From positions 1 to 21,421 of the forward strand of contig JABVXV010000610.1 of assembly GCA_013365325.1 (NCBI GenBank): a stretch of 21,421 nt of DNA, in the 5' to 3' direction. The notes beneath the pieces are model-generated. The model saw only the letters and a program-made list of their open reading frames with translations. It ran no database searches and was not told the origin of the DNA. The DNA is from Dipetalonema caudispina (taxonomy: Eukaryota > Nematoda > Chromadorea > Rhabditida > Onchocercidae). This document shows, one piece after another, positions 1 to 15,160 of the stretch. The position numbers and the translations under genes were made by a program. Within the stretch, counting starts at the first letter, position 1, and the number at the start of each line of letters is the position of its first letter.

Positions 1-4795
<4,795 letters not shown>

Positions 4796-7700
4796 CACCG
4801 ATTCAAACTCCATTGCTGTTAGCCAAACAATATCAACTGGACTGTATCCCAGTGGTACTTTCCCCATGGGAAAGAGTAATCACAGACAGCAATGCTTCTT
4901 CTATCTGATATTATCTGGGAAATTCATATTACGGAATGGGGTAAGAAGTAAAGCAGAACTTAGAGACAGTTCTTTCAACTAATCGTCGATTGACCCGACC
5001 TATAAAGATATATGGATTTCTCGAGGATCAAACTAGCACTTCTTGGTTATTATATGCTTACCACTATTCAACACAATGTGTCGTCATGTTGTCAACTGTT
5101 TATTGTTTCATCCCCATTTATAGTAATATCCACCTTACTAATGTCATAGGAAGAATCATTAGGAAGTAATTCCTGAATCCTCGGGTAGATGTAATATTTG
5201 CCGTGGATGATAGATAGATATGGGTCGCTTTTCCTCGGTAATTCATTCCTGAAATGGGTAGCTTCGATGATCTTTCTCAAACGCTACCAATAATTATTTT
5301 AGCATCAAAAGCGATGGACAAAATTAGAGGCGGGTAAAGAGTGAAATAGAATGAAGAGGTGATAGAAGAAAGAGGAAAAGATGAAATGAGTATCACTTTA
5401 AATTATTAGAATCCTTCAATCACGATCTTATTACTGATAAGACTTCATTTTCCAGTCACATCAAAGTTATAAAACATCTGGGCTGCATTCCATTCTTGAC
5501 TGCCTGGGCTACTATCCAATATATGTCCACTGTAGTTGAATCAGTTATGTATACATCAGCACATTATTATCACGTATGGTAAGGAAAACTTCACAAAAGA
5601 AACGATCCTTCTGCAGAATGGAATCTTCAAGGAAGTCGAAGTGATAGTTGGTTAGATGAACAATGCATACATACCTCCCTTTCCTTGAATGACTGATTAT
5701 TGATTCTTACAATTAATGATTATGTGATTGTACCTGTAGTTATTATGTTCAATAATGAAGTGTTAAGTGTAATGTGCTACAAATCAAATAATGAAGAGAG
5801 CGGAAAATAGACTTCTTGGACTAAAAACAAGTCCTACTTCTGAATGATAACAGAATTTGCGAAGAAGGAAAAGGTATTGCGAAGTCAGGGCAATAAGCTC
5901 ATCAGTATAAAGTTGTTCATCTACAACGAGAGACATCGATGATAATGATCACAATGGCAAGTGATTATGATGCAGATGACAACAAATTTTTCGTTTTATT
6001 TCCTCAACAAAAACTGTTAAAAGTGAGAGAATGCTCTTAACAGGATCTCATTAACGACGAGACTTCAAAATTTAAATTGTTGCTCTATGTTGGAAATGAG
6101 ATAAAAGAAGAGGTGCATACTTGTAGGATGAATACTACGCAAATTTGGTCATCGAATCAGATGGTTGACGATGATTCTTCTCATCGAAGAAATCATTAAT
6201 GTAATGGTTTCGACTAGGTAGACAACGCTGATGTTTGGTGATACCATCTCATCTAATCAATACAGAAATTGATGGCTACTGTTATTTCATTAGAATATAT
6301 CGATTGTAGATGAGATGCTGTTTAAAATTGGATTCTGAAATTACACCACACAGATTACAATGAAATGCTTGAAATCTCAGACCTGAACGGGGCATTTGAA
6401 CTATTGATGTTAGCCTCAAATATTATTAAGACCTTGCATGTGTTCATTTTCAACATCCGCTCTCTCTATTCTTAGCATTTTTATCGCTAAGAATTCGATT
6501 TCCAGATATGTTAGAGTTAAAAATATGTTAACCCTGTGCTCTATAATTTATGTCAATAGCCAACCCAGACCCTAGTCTTCAATGAATACCACAAATATTC
6601 AAGGTATTTAAGCATGCGCTATGGCGTTATGTTATCGATCATTCATCGACCATAATCGTCGTCAGCATTTGGAAACTTGTTTTGTTAATTGAATCTAATA
6701 TTTAATGCAGTCGTCCCCTCTAATAGCATGCATCTCTCAGTGGTAATCACAATGGGCGAACCTCCTCATCTGATCTTTCGCGGCACATTCGGTAGGTAAT
6801 TGACAATTATCCGTGGGGAGAATGAGACGACAATTGTTATGAACACTTTCCATCTTCATGCGAATAGTTTTTTGAGATAAGAAATAAACAACGAATGGAG
6901 ATGGTGGGAAAAATGAATGAAATGCAACAATATATCATTAATCGGTTCATGATCACAGAGATCGGGAATCACTTTTTAAGATTTATATGATCCCAAGCGG
7001 ACTTGCACTACTGCAGGACCAATAACAACAATGCATCGATTTCAAATGTTCAGTAAATAAAGAGAAATAAATTAGTTTCGACAAAGACTCATAGCCTAGT
7101 AAATTATTATTAGCCAGAATATATTTATTATGCTAGGAGCCTTTGTTGAACTTTATAATGCACTCATTACTTTGCAACACGACTCTTTACTGGCTTTTAT
7201 TAAAATCGGCAAACAGTACTTCAATTTGTAAAGTGCAATATTGTAACTTATCTCTTACACTCAGAGTGCAACAGAAATTGGAAACAACTTACTTAAAGAC
7301 AAAGGAAGGGAAACTTCGAACACTCCGGTTCCCGTATCAATTTTTAGGATTAAGATAAAAGATAAAGAAGACGAAACCATTTCATTTGCTATTCACTCTA
7401 AAACAATCTCTTTGAAATTTGCAATAAAAAGAACCATTTTAGAGTTGAGCTAGATGAAAGTAACCAACGGTGCAATAAAGTATACTCATTTCTTCAACAT
7501 ATTCTTGAAAAGTCAATTATTTCTTTTCCGCCCGTTGAAGTCAGCTTTTGAAACTTGACAACTCATCAGGAAAATTAAGGGTGAGGATAAATTGCATTCC
7601 AGTACAAAGAGTTTCCTGAACTCGTTAGCCAGATCTCTCCTACCTCGATGGTCTCTTTTCTATTTGAGAATGCTAATAAATAACATCTTTATCTTTTCCC

Positions 7701-10209
7701 GCTTCTCTTCCTCGTTACTGACACTTTCAATGCATACTATCCTGCTATCTAATAGCTGTTTAAGATACTTGTGCTCCTTCCATAGGGACATTTGTCGAAC
7801 TCGGACACCTGGCCTTAAAATAGTACTCTCTGATGATAATTGATCAGATGAAATTCAAACCGGGAATCATTTTTGTTAGTCCGACCGGAAGAAGTGTTAT
7901 GTTAGTAGTTCTGTCATCTTCCCGAGAGTTACAGGCGCTTTTATCTTATAGATAATTCTTTCCTTCTCCTTTGCTTACTTCTTCTGATTTTGTTACCATC
8001 TGCAAGCATCCTAATTACCTTGTAACTCAGTCCCTACAAATGAATGGATAGGCAAACAAGCAGACATTCATTAAACAATGATTACAATGAGCAAGCAATC
8101 ACTTAACCACTTAACAAGCATTCAGAACTAGCAGTCTCACGAAACGACACCCATTGTGTCAATGACAGGTCAAAGGTCATCATTATCTTTCAGTGATGAG
8201 TGGCTATTCAAATAACATAGAATCACAGCTTCCGGACTTTTGTGTAGGGGGAAGCGACTCAAAGATTTGCAGCGTACCACTCCTGAGCATTTACTTCGGG
8301 ATATTACCAAATCGCAGAATATGCCTAACCAACTTAAACTATTAAGTAAAGAATTTGAAAGAAGAGGGAAGCAAATTCCAAGATTGAATCACTCTGTTTA
8401 TCTTCCCTGATAACACTAAATATTCATGAATCAATGGAATTAAAATTTACTGGTTTTTGAAGTTCCTTTTCTGTTCGAATCTTTTACTACCGTATTTCCT
8501 GAAAACTTTTGCCCACTGGGAAAGTACTCTCGAGTTAATCAATCCCAGGAAATTGACATTCAGGTTTATCATACTTCAAAAGAAAATTTAAACTTTAACA
8601 TGATTGTTGTTCCACTTGCGAATATTTTTGCTAATCTTCCTTCAAACTATTCTCAGCTCCGGTTTACATCAAAGCGATAAATGGCATGAAGACCTTTATT
8701 CTACTCATTCTCGCTTCCAAATCACCTTGCTAAATCTATTTTTCGATGATTTCCATGCTATCAGATGATTTCTTATTCCTTAATCATCGATAACAATTTT
8801 TTTAAGGTACTCTACCGTTGTCGTACGTCACATATTTTCGATGATAAAGAATATGTCAAAATTGACAAAACGTTACAAATGTTCTGTGTTGTAGCATTTA
8901 GCACTATACTCAAATTGAGGAGATACGGAGAAGCGTTTGCTGTGAGATATGCATGGAATACGTAAATTACGTTTGGTGCAAAATGTGAGGAAGTAAGCTG
9001 TGATACGTAGCAGAATGAAATATATGGTGTGTGCCTATAACGAATAGTCGTAACAACCTTCCGTCTTCAATCACATTGGAGTTGAAGTTATGGGTTGGAA
9101 AACAATCACATTTGAAAAGAGCTTTAAAGATCGGCTGCCGATTCATGTGTCACGGCAATTCCTTCTGGATGTCTAAAAAATCGAAAAAAAATAGGTAGAA
9201 TTCCTGTTTCGTAGAAGATAAATGTAAGTTTAATGCCTTACCTGCAACTTAAAAGGCATTTGTCTCCACACGTTAAGTTTTAGAGATCGGCGATTGGATA
9301 TTAGAATGCTCTCGCAATATTTATATCCATACAACTTCGCTTTTTCTTCAACATACTTTGTGACTTTGAATTTACCAATATTTATAACTCGATCGTCCAT
9401 CTTCAGGGTCTCTCTGGCAGTTTCAACATTAATATTCCAGCGGCATAGTTTAACACCGAATCATTCCATCCATTACAAATACAAAAGTAAACAATTTATT
9501 TCTCATCCCTACCACTGTATCAATTATCGAGTAAGTGGACTGGTGATAAGTGAGATGTTTATTGTGCCTACCATTATGCGTAATATTATAAGCTAGTAAT
9601 TGTGGTGGAATTTCATCGAAATATAATCAAAATTAAGACTTGGCTTTGTATTTTGTTGGGAATTCAAAGAGTTCGCATACTCAGTTGCAAATTAAATTGT
9701 TAATGCAAGTTTTTCATGCAAATAATTTAAAAATAAAATCTGGAAAATCGAAATATGCGGCTGTCTAAACTATTTAAATCTTCTTGTCGCATATTTGCCT
9801 GTCAACGCAGGCAAAAGACAAAATGAATAAGTTAAAAAGACGAAATAATTACTTGCATTTGCATTGAAGCGCTTAGTGGTCGGTTGAACTGCTTTCTGCT
9901 TGCAACAAGTGAGATTACCTGTTAATTTAAGTATTCACTTCAGATCGACATATGTATGAGAGACGAAAACGGAAGGACGGACAGTGGAAAGGAAGTTTTT
10001 TATATTATACAGCTGAAAGAGGTTAATCAGACGGTTGAGTAAAAATACAACTATTTTGTTTAATTTCAAAGCTTTCATGACCTTCTGTCACGTGTATCCC
10101 ATCAAAATTCTTGCATGAAATCAAAATGAGTTTGACCCATTTTTGAGTTGGATGAGTAGGATTTTATTGAGTGTTTAACGAATGTTTTAAGCAATACACG
10201 GAATGTAAT
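4796..10209. other. Intergenic region, about 5.4 kb, no supported gene
   Basis: Open frames on both strands are short, start without context and show no recognisable domain. Items noted are a minus-strand frame at 5092-5280, a less AT-rich patch with a tiny ATG frame around 6730-6801, and a small perfect hairpin at 9794-9815 (8-bp stem TTTGCCTG, 6-nt loop). It contains the unseen 3'UTR of the homeobox gene and presumably the promoter of the presenilin gene. No TATA box or trans-splice acceptor can be pinned down. Confidence 0.7.
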
Positions 10210-10296
10210 ATGTCGCAAACAACGATAGATGAAATATCTAAGGATGAGGAAGAAATGTGGGCAGCCATTGACCACTGGACAAAACAGCTGAAACAG
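10210..10296 (+). CDS. spe-4: Presenilin gene, predicted first coding exon
   Basis: An upstream exon is required. The next exon's frame is open back only to a stop at 11134-11136, with no in-frame ATG. This 29-codon frame starts at an ATG (MSQTTIDEISKDEEEMW...), is hydrophilic like a presenilin cytosolic N-terminus, and ends CAG|GTTCAT in phase 0, matching the phase of the next exon. An in-frame stop at 10168-10170 lies upstream with no earlier ATG. The donor is weak but similar to others in this window. No homology supports it, so another upstream exon is possible. Confidence 0.5.
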
Positions 10297-13200
10297 GTTC
10301 ATTTCTATTACAAGACGTCAATTAAATACAACATATTCTGTTAAGCTTTTTCCTTTAGCTTAAATTCCTCTACTTTCATTCTATTCTTCATCTTTTTCTC
10401 TCCAAATATTTTGGCGAGAATGGAACCAAATCGGTTGAATTTATTAAATTTACTATTTGAACTAATTTAAATTTAAAGAAGTAGCTTAGCTGTACTTTCT
10501 TCGTGCACTATATAGAGCGCAGAATGATGTTAACTCTCGACAGCCTTTAATCACTCCCTTATTCCTAAATAGGTTTTTTGTTTCTAGGGCAGAAATAAAA
10601 TATACTGAATCACATGAAAAATATTAAAAATTATTTTTTAAAAAGTTTTCTCAAACCAGTGAGCAAATTTTGAAAAAAGAGGAATGGACATCCATCAGAA
10701 ATAATCGATAAATCATTTTCTTAAAAAAAAATCGAACATTTATCAATTAAGAGAAAATTTATAAAGCTCACAGAGCAAAGTTGCAAGTAACGTGCATGCA
10801 CTTTAATTTTTTTACCGAAAACATTTACTAAATCTCTCTGCTCATTAAATTCTTATCTGAACAAAAATAAAAATTATTTCTAATGGAAAATTTAATTGAT
10901 TGAAACGTACACTATTTCCTTCATTTTCTATTATAGCCAGTAAATTTAAAATCGTTTGAATATTTTCATGGAAGCAATATGAGATGATAATCAGGAAAAA
11001 ATCGAGATCGGAATCTCTGAAATTATGCTACAGTATATGAAATTAAATGTCGTTCGGACAGAATCCTTCTGATTCATTTCATTTTCTCACTTGCAAGTGA
11101 ATCTTGATGCAATTAACTGTGCCTAAAACCGAATAAAATTATAACCGGCTGTACCTTTGTCACAAAAAATGCTTGAACAAAATTGAGAAAGTGAGTGAAA
11201 AGATATATTTTCAGGTTGAGAAATTACTGTTTCCTGTCACTCTTAATATATTGCTGACGCTAATTGTTTGGATTGGTGTGTATAATACGAAAACGGATTC
11301 GAATTCTGTCTTTTACTATATGCTCGATCCAGGACATAATCGTACAACTGGAAGTGAAATTATTGATGGAATGGTTAGAACTTCAAATTCCTGCAATTGG
11401 TCAAAAAAATTGGGTTACACAACAACAAAACTTTGCTGATGCATTTGACTTCTACTTTCACTCTCCTCTATCAATTTGCCAGTCTTTGCAAAATAGTGAG
11501 TATTTTTTTGATATCATCGCATTAGATGATAAGATTAATCCATTATCATAATCCGTAACCGATAATGATTAAAAGGAGAGATAAAGTGTATTAAACAATC
11601 AACAATTGTCTATCATTTATCCAAAACATTTTATACTAAACAAGCAAACAAACAAATGAACATTTAAAAAGTCTTATAAATGAGATCAATAAGATTCTCC
11701 GATCATCATGCTCAATGCATACTTCTGCTAAATATCAAAACATGTAAGAAAACTGTAGAAACTTGATACTGCTTCCAATTATCTTTGATTTCTCAGCTTT
11801 AAAATGATTAGAACGGATTAATTTTGTAACAATAAATTCCAAATAAATCTATTAAGGAGGACATTTTTTATTCGATAAAAACTATATGGTATACGAAGTT
11901 GATGTGAATTTCCACAGGTGAATGGAATCGGATGCGTACTGATGTTAGCTGTAATAAGTTTTGCTCTCCTTGCAATGGCATTATATAACTATAAACGATT
12001 AGTCCAAATGTGGTTATATATGTCATGTGTACTCATCATCTTTGGGGTATTCGCTTCATTCATTATGTATGTTTACAATTTCTTCAATATCATTCTTCTT
12101 TTGCTTTCTTCTTCAATGGGAGTCATGAAATGTCGGTAGAAAATGGTTGGATTAATTATATGAAACATTCTTAACCAAAACTTGAAAGCTTTGAAATTCA
12201 TTTACTAGAAGAATACTGCTGAATGATGAGGTTCAAGCAGTCAGTAGTTAGTAATTCGAAAACCGAACTGCAAGGCAAATGCAGAATAACAATCAATAAA
12301 GGTCATTAAATCAGTACGATCATAATTTATAGCTATTTAAATTCAAGTTAGATAGGCTGAAGCAAAAAGCCAACAATCATTAATTAATTGTATGAGAACA
12401 TTGTGCAGAGTAACGTCATGTTATGAAGAATACATTTACGCAACGAACTCAACCACACTATCACGTTGTCACCAAGGCTACTTTATAAAATATTTTATAA
12501 ATTTGAGCTTTACTCTACTTTATAAAATATTTATACAAATTTGAGCCTTTGAGCTTCAATTTACAAGAGAGCAAAGAATTTCACGATTTAGAAGTTAATG
12601 AGTGGATTTTAAGAAATTCTCAATTAGCAAATTCTACATGACATTGATCCAAATACATCGTTAACTCACCTTCATCATGATGATCAGTCAGGTTCTGAAG
12701 AGAAATAACAATGAATGCGATACTGTGATATTTCAGAGATTTATTCAAAGCATTTGGTTTCCAAACCGCTCCTCCTATAATTACAACGCTCACTGTTATT
12801 ACATATGGTACTGTGGGTATCCTCGTATTTTTCACTAAAAAAACCCCTCTTTATATGCATCAATTTTACGTCATTTGTAATTGTTCATTGGTTTCCGTAT
12901 TTTACCTTCGAATGTTTCCCACACATACCGCGTGGTTTGTATTGGTATGCATTATTATTTGGGGTAAGTTGATGAGTTTATCAGTTTTACAAATTTTCGC
13001 TCCCAAGCCTTCAACAATGCATATCAAGATTTCAGATACTTACACAGTAACATAGGTGCAGTCGTTGAAGCAAATTATGATGGATATGATCTTGTATCCA
13101 TCGACAAGAATGGCCAGAAAAAAGAAATGACTTGAAAGAATTGAAATGCTAAAGAAAAAAGATAAATTGTATCCTTCAGAAAAGATAAAACATTCTCATA

Positions 13201-14836
13201 GTATAATGCCAATCAGAATAGTGAATTGAACCTTACCTGAGTACAAGAAGCTTTCAGATGCATTCGCAGTGCTCGCACCTGTCGGTCCACTACGGCGTAT
13301 CAATGAAAAAGCTCATGAATACAGCGACCAGGTAAGCCAGTTATTTGTCAATTATTCGACATAAATAACCAATGAGAGCATAGGGAACTTTTCAATAGCA
13401 ATCTGTCTGTCACAAACGACTTGTTCCTTACAGGTACTGCGATTCTTAATGTTCACGGCTGAGGACAGAAATGATGAACCACATGAAGAAACCGTAAGTT
13501 GTCTTAGGTTTTATTTTGTAGTAATACGCTCTATTTCGTTCGTCAGTTGGATGCCGCCTATTTTCCGATACATTGAACCGGAATAAACTCGAGGCAAGAA
13601 TAAAGCAAATTAACCATTATTTGAAAGAAACAAAAGTGTTTGCAAATTAATCCGATCAAATTCTTCATCTTCTAATAAATTTTAATTATTATGTTTCTAA
13701 GGCTGCCTTACCCATAAACCTTTCACATGATGCTTTATTAAATAATCAACCAATATCTGGGAAATAATTATTAGACATGGAAAGAGGGAAACTGCTTCAT
13801 TGCTAATCATTCAGGTGATAAATAAATATATTCTCCAGCAGAAACAGCGAAAAGTGAAAGGAAATCACGCAATAAGTCCTATTAATTCGGTATTTCTCAT
13901 GCAGTATATTTTATCACAACTCGTATGCATCGTCTGAGAAATCTTTAGTTCTGAATGAATTCAACATAAGTTTTGTTTAAATTTTAGGAAACAGAGGACA
14001 AATCTATTCGGCAACGTCAAACGTTAAATCAAAAAAGTAACATACGATCTGAGATAATCCGAAAAATCTGCGCAAAGTTTAGAACATCTGATAAACAAAA
14101 AAATAATGAAGCAAAATTCACAGTCTACGACGCTTTAAATGACGGATGTAAGGGCATCCACAAGTCTTTATCAAATTTTCCTTTTCATAATAAAGTTTGG
14201 GGAGGTTGGTACTTGTGGAATAAATTTTTGAATTGAAATAACGAAATGAATTGAAAATCTCATTTTGGTTACGAACTCCTCAAATACTTTCATTTTTTTC
14301 GCGCAAGTAGCACAATTCTCTACATAAGTGTTACCCTCTAATACTTCCACATTTTCGCAAAGTCATCATGAAACATGAGATCACGAGAAATCTAAACCGT
14401 AAAATAGATAGAAAAAGGCTGAATAAATGATTGTCACAGCACCATCTTATTAATCTGCCAACCGAGCAGTTATTTAGTCTGCAGCTATCAGGATAATGCA
14501 CCATACATGATGACCCATGCTATATTTAAATTAAGTTTCTCAAATATGCAAATTTTAGCATCAGTTCGTCTTGGCATGGGCGATTTCGTTTTCTACAGCT
14601 TACTGGTAGGTAAAGCTGCCGCGACACATAGTGCAATGTGCGTTGCTGGTTCAGTTGTTGGTATACTGGTAGGATTGATAGTCACCTTGACAATGTTGTC
14701 CAGCGACGACGAAACCACTCCAGCATTACCTGTTTCAATTACAATCGCTTTACTATTGCATTTCGGGATCTATCTGTTCGTCGAACCATTTTATAGTCAA
14801 ATCGTAATTATCCCAAAATTGTTCATTCTGCTATAA
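10210..14836 (+). CDS. spe-4: Presenilin-family intramembrane aspartyl protease, SPE-4 type, eight exons, 397 aa
   Basis: Join 10210-10296, 11215-11373, 11918-12066, 12737-12963, 13258-13331, 13434-13493, 13988-14147, 14559-14836; 1194 bases including TAA. Presenilins are polytopic membrane aspartyl proteases, the core of gamma-secretase. C. elegans SPE-4 acts in the fibrous body-membranous organelles of developing sperm. Nine hydrophobic segments can be traced: LNILLTLIVWIGVYN (about 39-53), residues 85-107, 110-132, 144-164, 171-191, 196-215, two after GMGDF (315-352), and one after PALP (364-382). The catalytic residues are Asp208 in IIIWDAFAVLAP and Asp314 in LGMGDF; PALP is at 360-363. 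The wording IWIGVYN, LDP..TTG, NCSLVSVFYLR.FP and ALNDG.S.VRLG.GDF is SPE-4-like rather than SEL-12 or HOP-1, as I recall them. The loop between the two aspartate helices is short (about 88 residues), and the protein is shorter than SPE-4 (about 465). An AATAAA lies at 14936. Confidence 0.92.
11215..11373 (+). CDS. spe-4: Presenilin gene exon 2: first membrane segment
   Basis: The acceptor is ATTTTCAG ending at 11214. The exon encodes VEKLLFPVTLN, the first membrane helix ILLTLIVWIGVYN and the lumenal stretch with YMLDPGHNRTTG (one N-x-T sequon). It ends GGAATG|GTTAGA in phase 0. 53 codons. Confidence 0.88.
11918..12066 (+). CDS. spe-4: Presenilin gene exon 3: second and third membrane segments
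   Basis: The acceptor is TTCCACAG ending at 11917. The exon encodes VNGIGCVLMLAVISFALLAM, then LYNYKRLVQMWLYMSCVLII. The donor is GTATGT at 12067, leaving AT of an Ile codon completed by base 12737. Reading on past the donor to 12139 gives a longer open frame that breaks the presenilin alignment. Confidence 0.9.
12479..12549. repeat. Imperfect tandem duplication, period 37 bp, in presenilin intron 3
   Basis: TACTTTATAAAATATTT followed shortly by AAATTTGAGC occurs at 12479-12510 and again at 12516-12549 with small indels. It is AT-rich, noncoding and has no known function. Confidence 0.75.
12737..12963 (+). CDS. spe-4: Presenilin gene exon 4: fourth, fifth and most of sixth membrane segments
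   Basis: The acceptor is ATATTTCAG ending at 12736. The exon encodes DLFKAFGFQTAPP, ITTLTVITYGTVGILVFF, then MHQFYVICNCSLVSVFYLRM and WFVLVCIIIW. The donor is a perfect GTAAGT at 12964. The last base (G) is the first base of the catalytic Asp208 codon. Confidence 0.93.
13258..13331 (+). CDS. spe-4: Presenilin gene exon 5: rest of catalytic Asp codon and end of sixth membrane segment
   Basis: The acceptor is CTTTCAG ending at 13257. AT completes GAT (Asp208), followed by AFAVLAPVGPLRRINEKAHE and YSDQ. This matches the SPE-4 segment LFAVLAPMGPLKKVQEKASD closely. The donor is GTAAGC, phase 0. Confidence 0.94.
13434..13493 (+). CDS. spe-4: Presenilin gene exon 6: start of cytosolic loop
   Basis: The acceptor is CCTTACAG ending at 13433 and the donor is GTAAGT at 13494, both phase 0. 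The exon encodes VLRFLMFTAEDRNDEPHEET. The VLRFLMF(T/S)A part fits the hydrophobic piece that follows the sixth membrane helix in presenilins, where the loop is cleaved in family members that undergo endoproteolysis. Confidence 0.88.
13988..14147 (+). CDS. spe-4: Presenilin gene exon 7: basic hydrophilic loop
   Basis: The acceptor is AATTTTAG ending at 13987. The loop is rich in Arg/Lys/Gln (KSIRQRQTLNQKSNIRSE) and ends VYDALNDG, the same ALNDG that precedes the GxGD region in SPE-4. The donor is GTAAGG at 14148, leaving T of a Ser codon. Confidence 0.87.
14559..14836 (+). CDS. spe-4: Presenilin gene exon 8: GxGD and PALP motifs, C-terminus
   Basis: The acceptor is AATTTTAG ending at 14558. 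The exon encodes SSVRLGMGDFVFYSLLVGKA with catalytic Asp314, two hydrophobic helices, SSDDETTPALPVSI and a last helix, then VEPFYSQIV and a short tail to TAA. Upstream bases in the same frame to 14507 are open but belong to the intron. Confidence 0.95.
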
Positions 14837-14935
14837 CATAAAAATATGCCCATCATTGTTTATCGCTTAGACTTCAAATTTTATTCTCACATAAAGTGTC
14901 GGAAACCCGAAATTAATTCAAAATTTAATTCACAA

Positions 14936-14941
14936 AATAAA
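14936..14941 (+). terminator. Candidate polyadenylation signal of presenilin gene
   Basis: A canonical AATAAA lies 100 bases after the stop codon, the first such hexamer downstream. Its use is inferred from position only. Confidence 0.55.
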
Positions 14942-14984
14942 ATTATAAGATATCTTAATACTGTTAATATTACTAAGTTCTTCT

Positions 14985-15160
14985 TTTAAATATCAAATAA
15001 TTAATAAGATTCTCGTCATATGGTTATAAAATTGCAAGATGTTTATTTTAATATCATATGATTATGAAAACATTTATCGTAATACCAGATGATTTATGAG
15101 ACTATTTAGTGTGAAGTGTTTATTTCAATATCAAATGTTTATGAAATTATCTAATGTTTA
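14985..15160. repeat. Degenerate minisatellite-like repeats with about 33-36 bp units
   Basis: Several diverged units share the pattern TTTATTT-AATATCA-ATG-TTATGAAA. The clearest pair is at about 15040-15070 and 15118-15148, with a weaker unit between them. Old and noncoding. Confidence 0.6.

Noticed and set aside
7592..7843. 83-codon plus frame in the intergenic region
   Set aside because: It is Leu/Ser/Phe-rich in the way chance frames on a pyrimidine-rich strand are, with no ATG start, splice context or domain.
8455..8500. GTTCGAATC box resembling a tRNA T-loop
   Set aside because: The flanking bases do not form a T-stem, and no matching D-arm or anticodon arm lies upstream.
9794..9815. 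Perfect 8-bp hairpin TTTGCCTG/CAGGCAAA
   Set aside because: One short perfect palindrome in 21 kb is expected by chance. There is no precursor-length stem for a microRNA and no other context.
11191..11214. GTGAGT...TTTTCAG as a 24-nt intron in the presenilin gene
   Set aside because: This is too short to be a spliceosomal intron, and the frame upstream of it has no ATG before a stop.
11264..11551. 95-codon plus frame overlapping presenilin exon 2
   Set aside because: It is an out-of-frame shadow of exon 2 running into the intron, with no domain.
12964..12984. GTAAGT...ATCAG as a 21-nt intron, joining exon 4 to VLQIFAPKPS
   Set aside because: It is far too short. The real exon 5 at 13258 restores the catalytic Asp and the AFAVLAPVGPL match.
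14507..14558. ATG at 14507 as start of a separate gene with the GxGD and PALP region
   Set aside because: The sequence before 14559 is intronic. Joining at AATTTTAG continues the presenilin frame exactly from exon 7.
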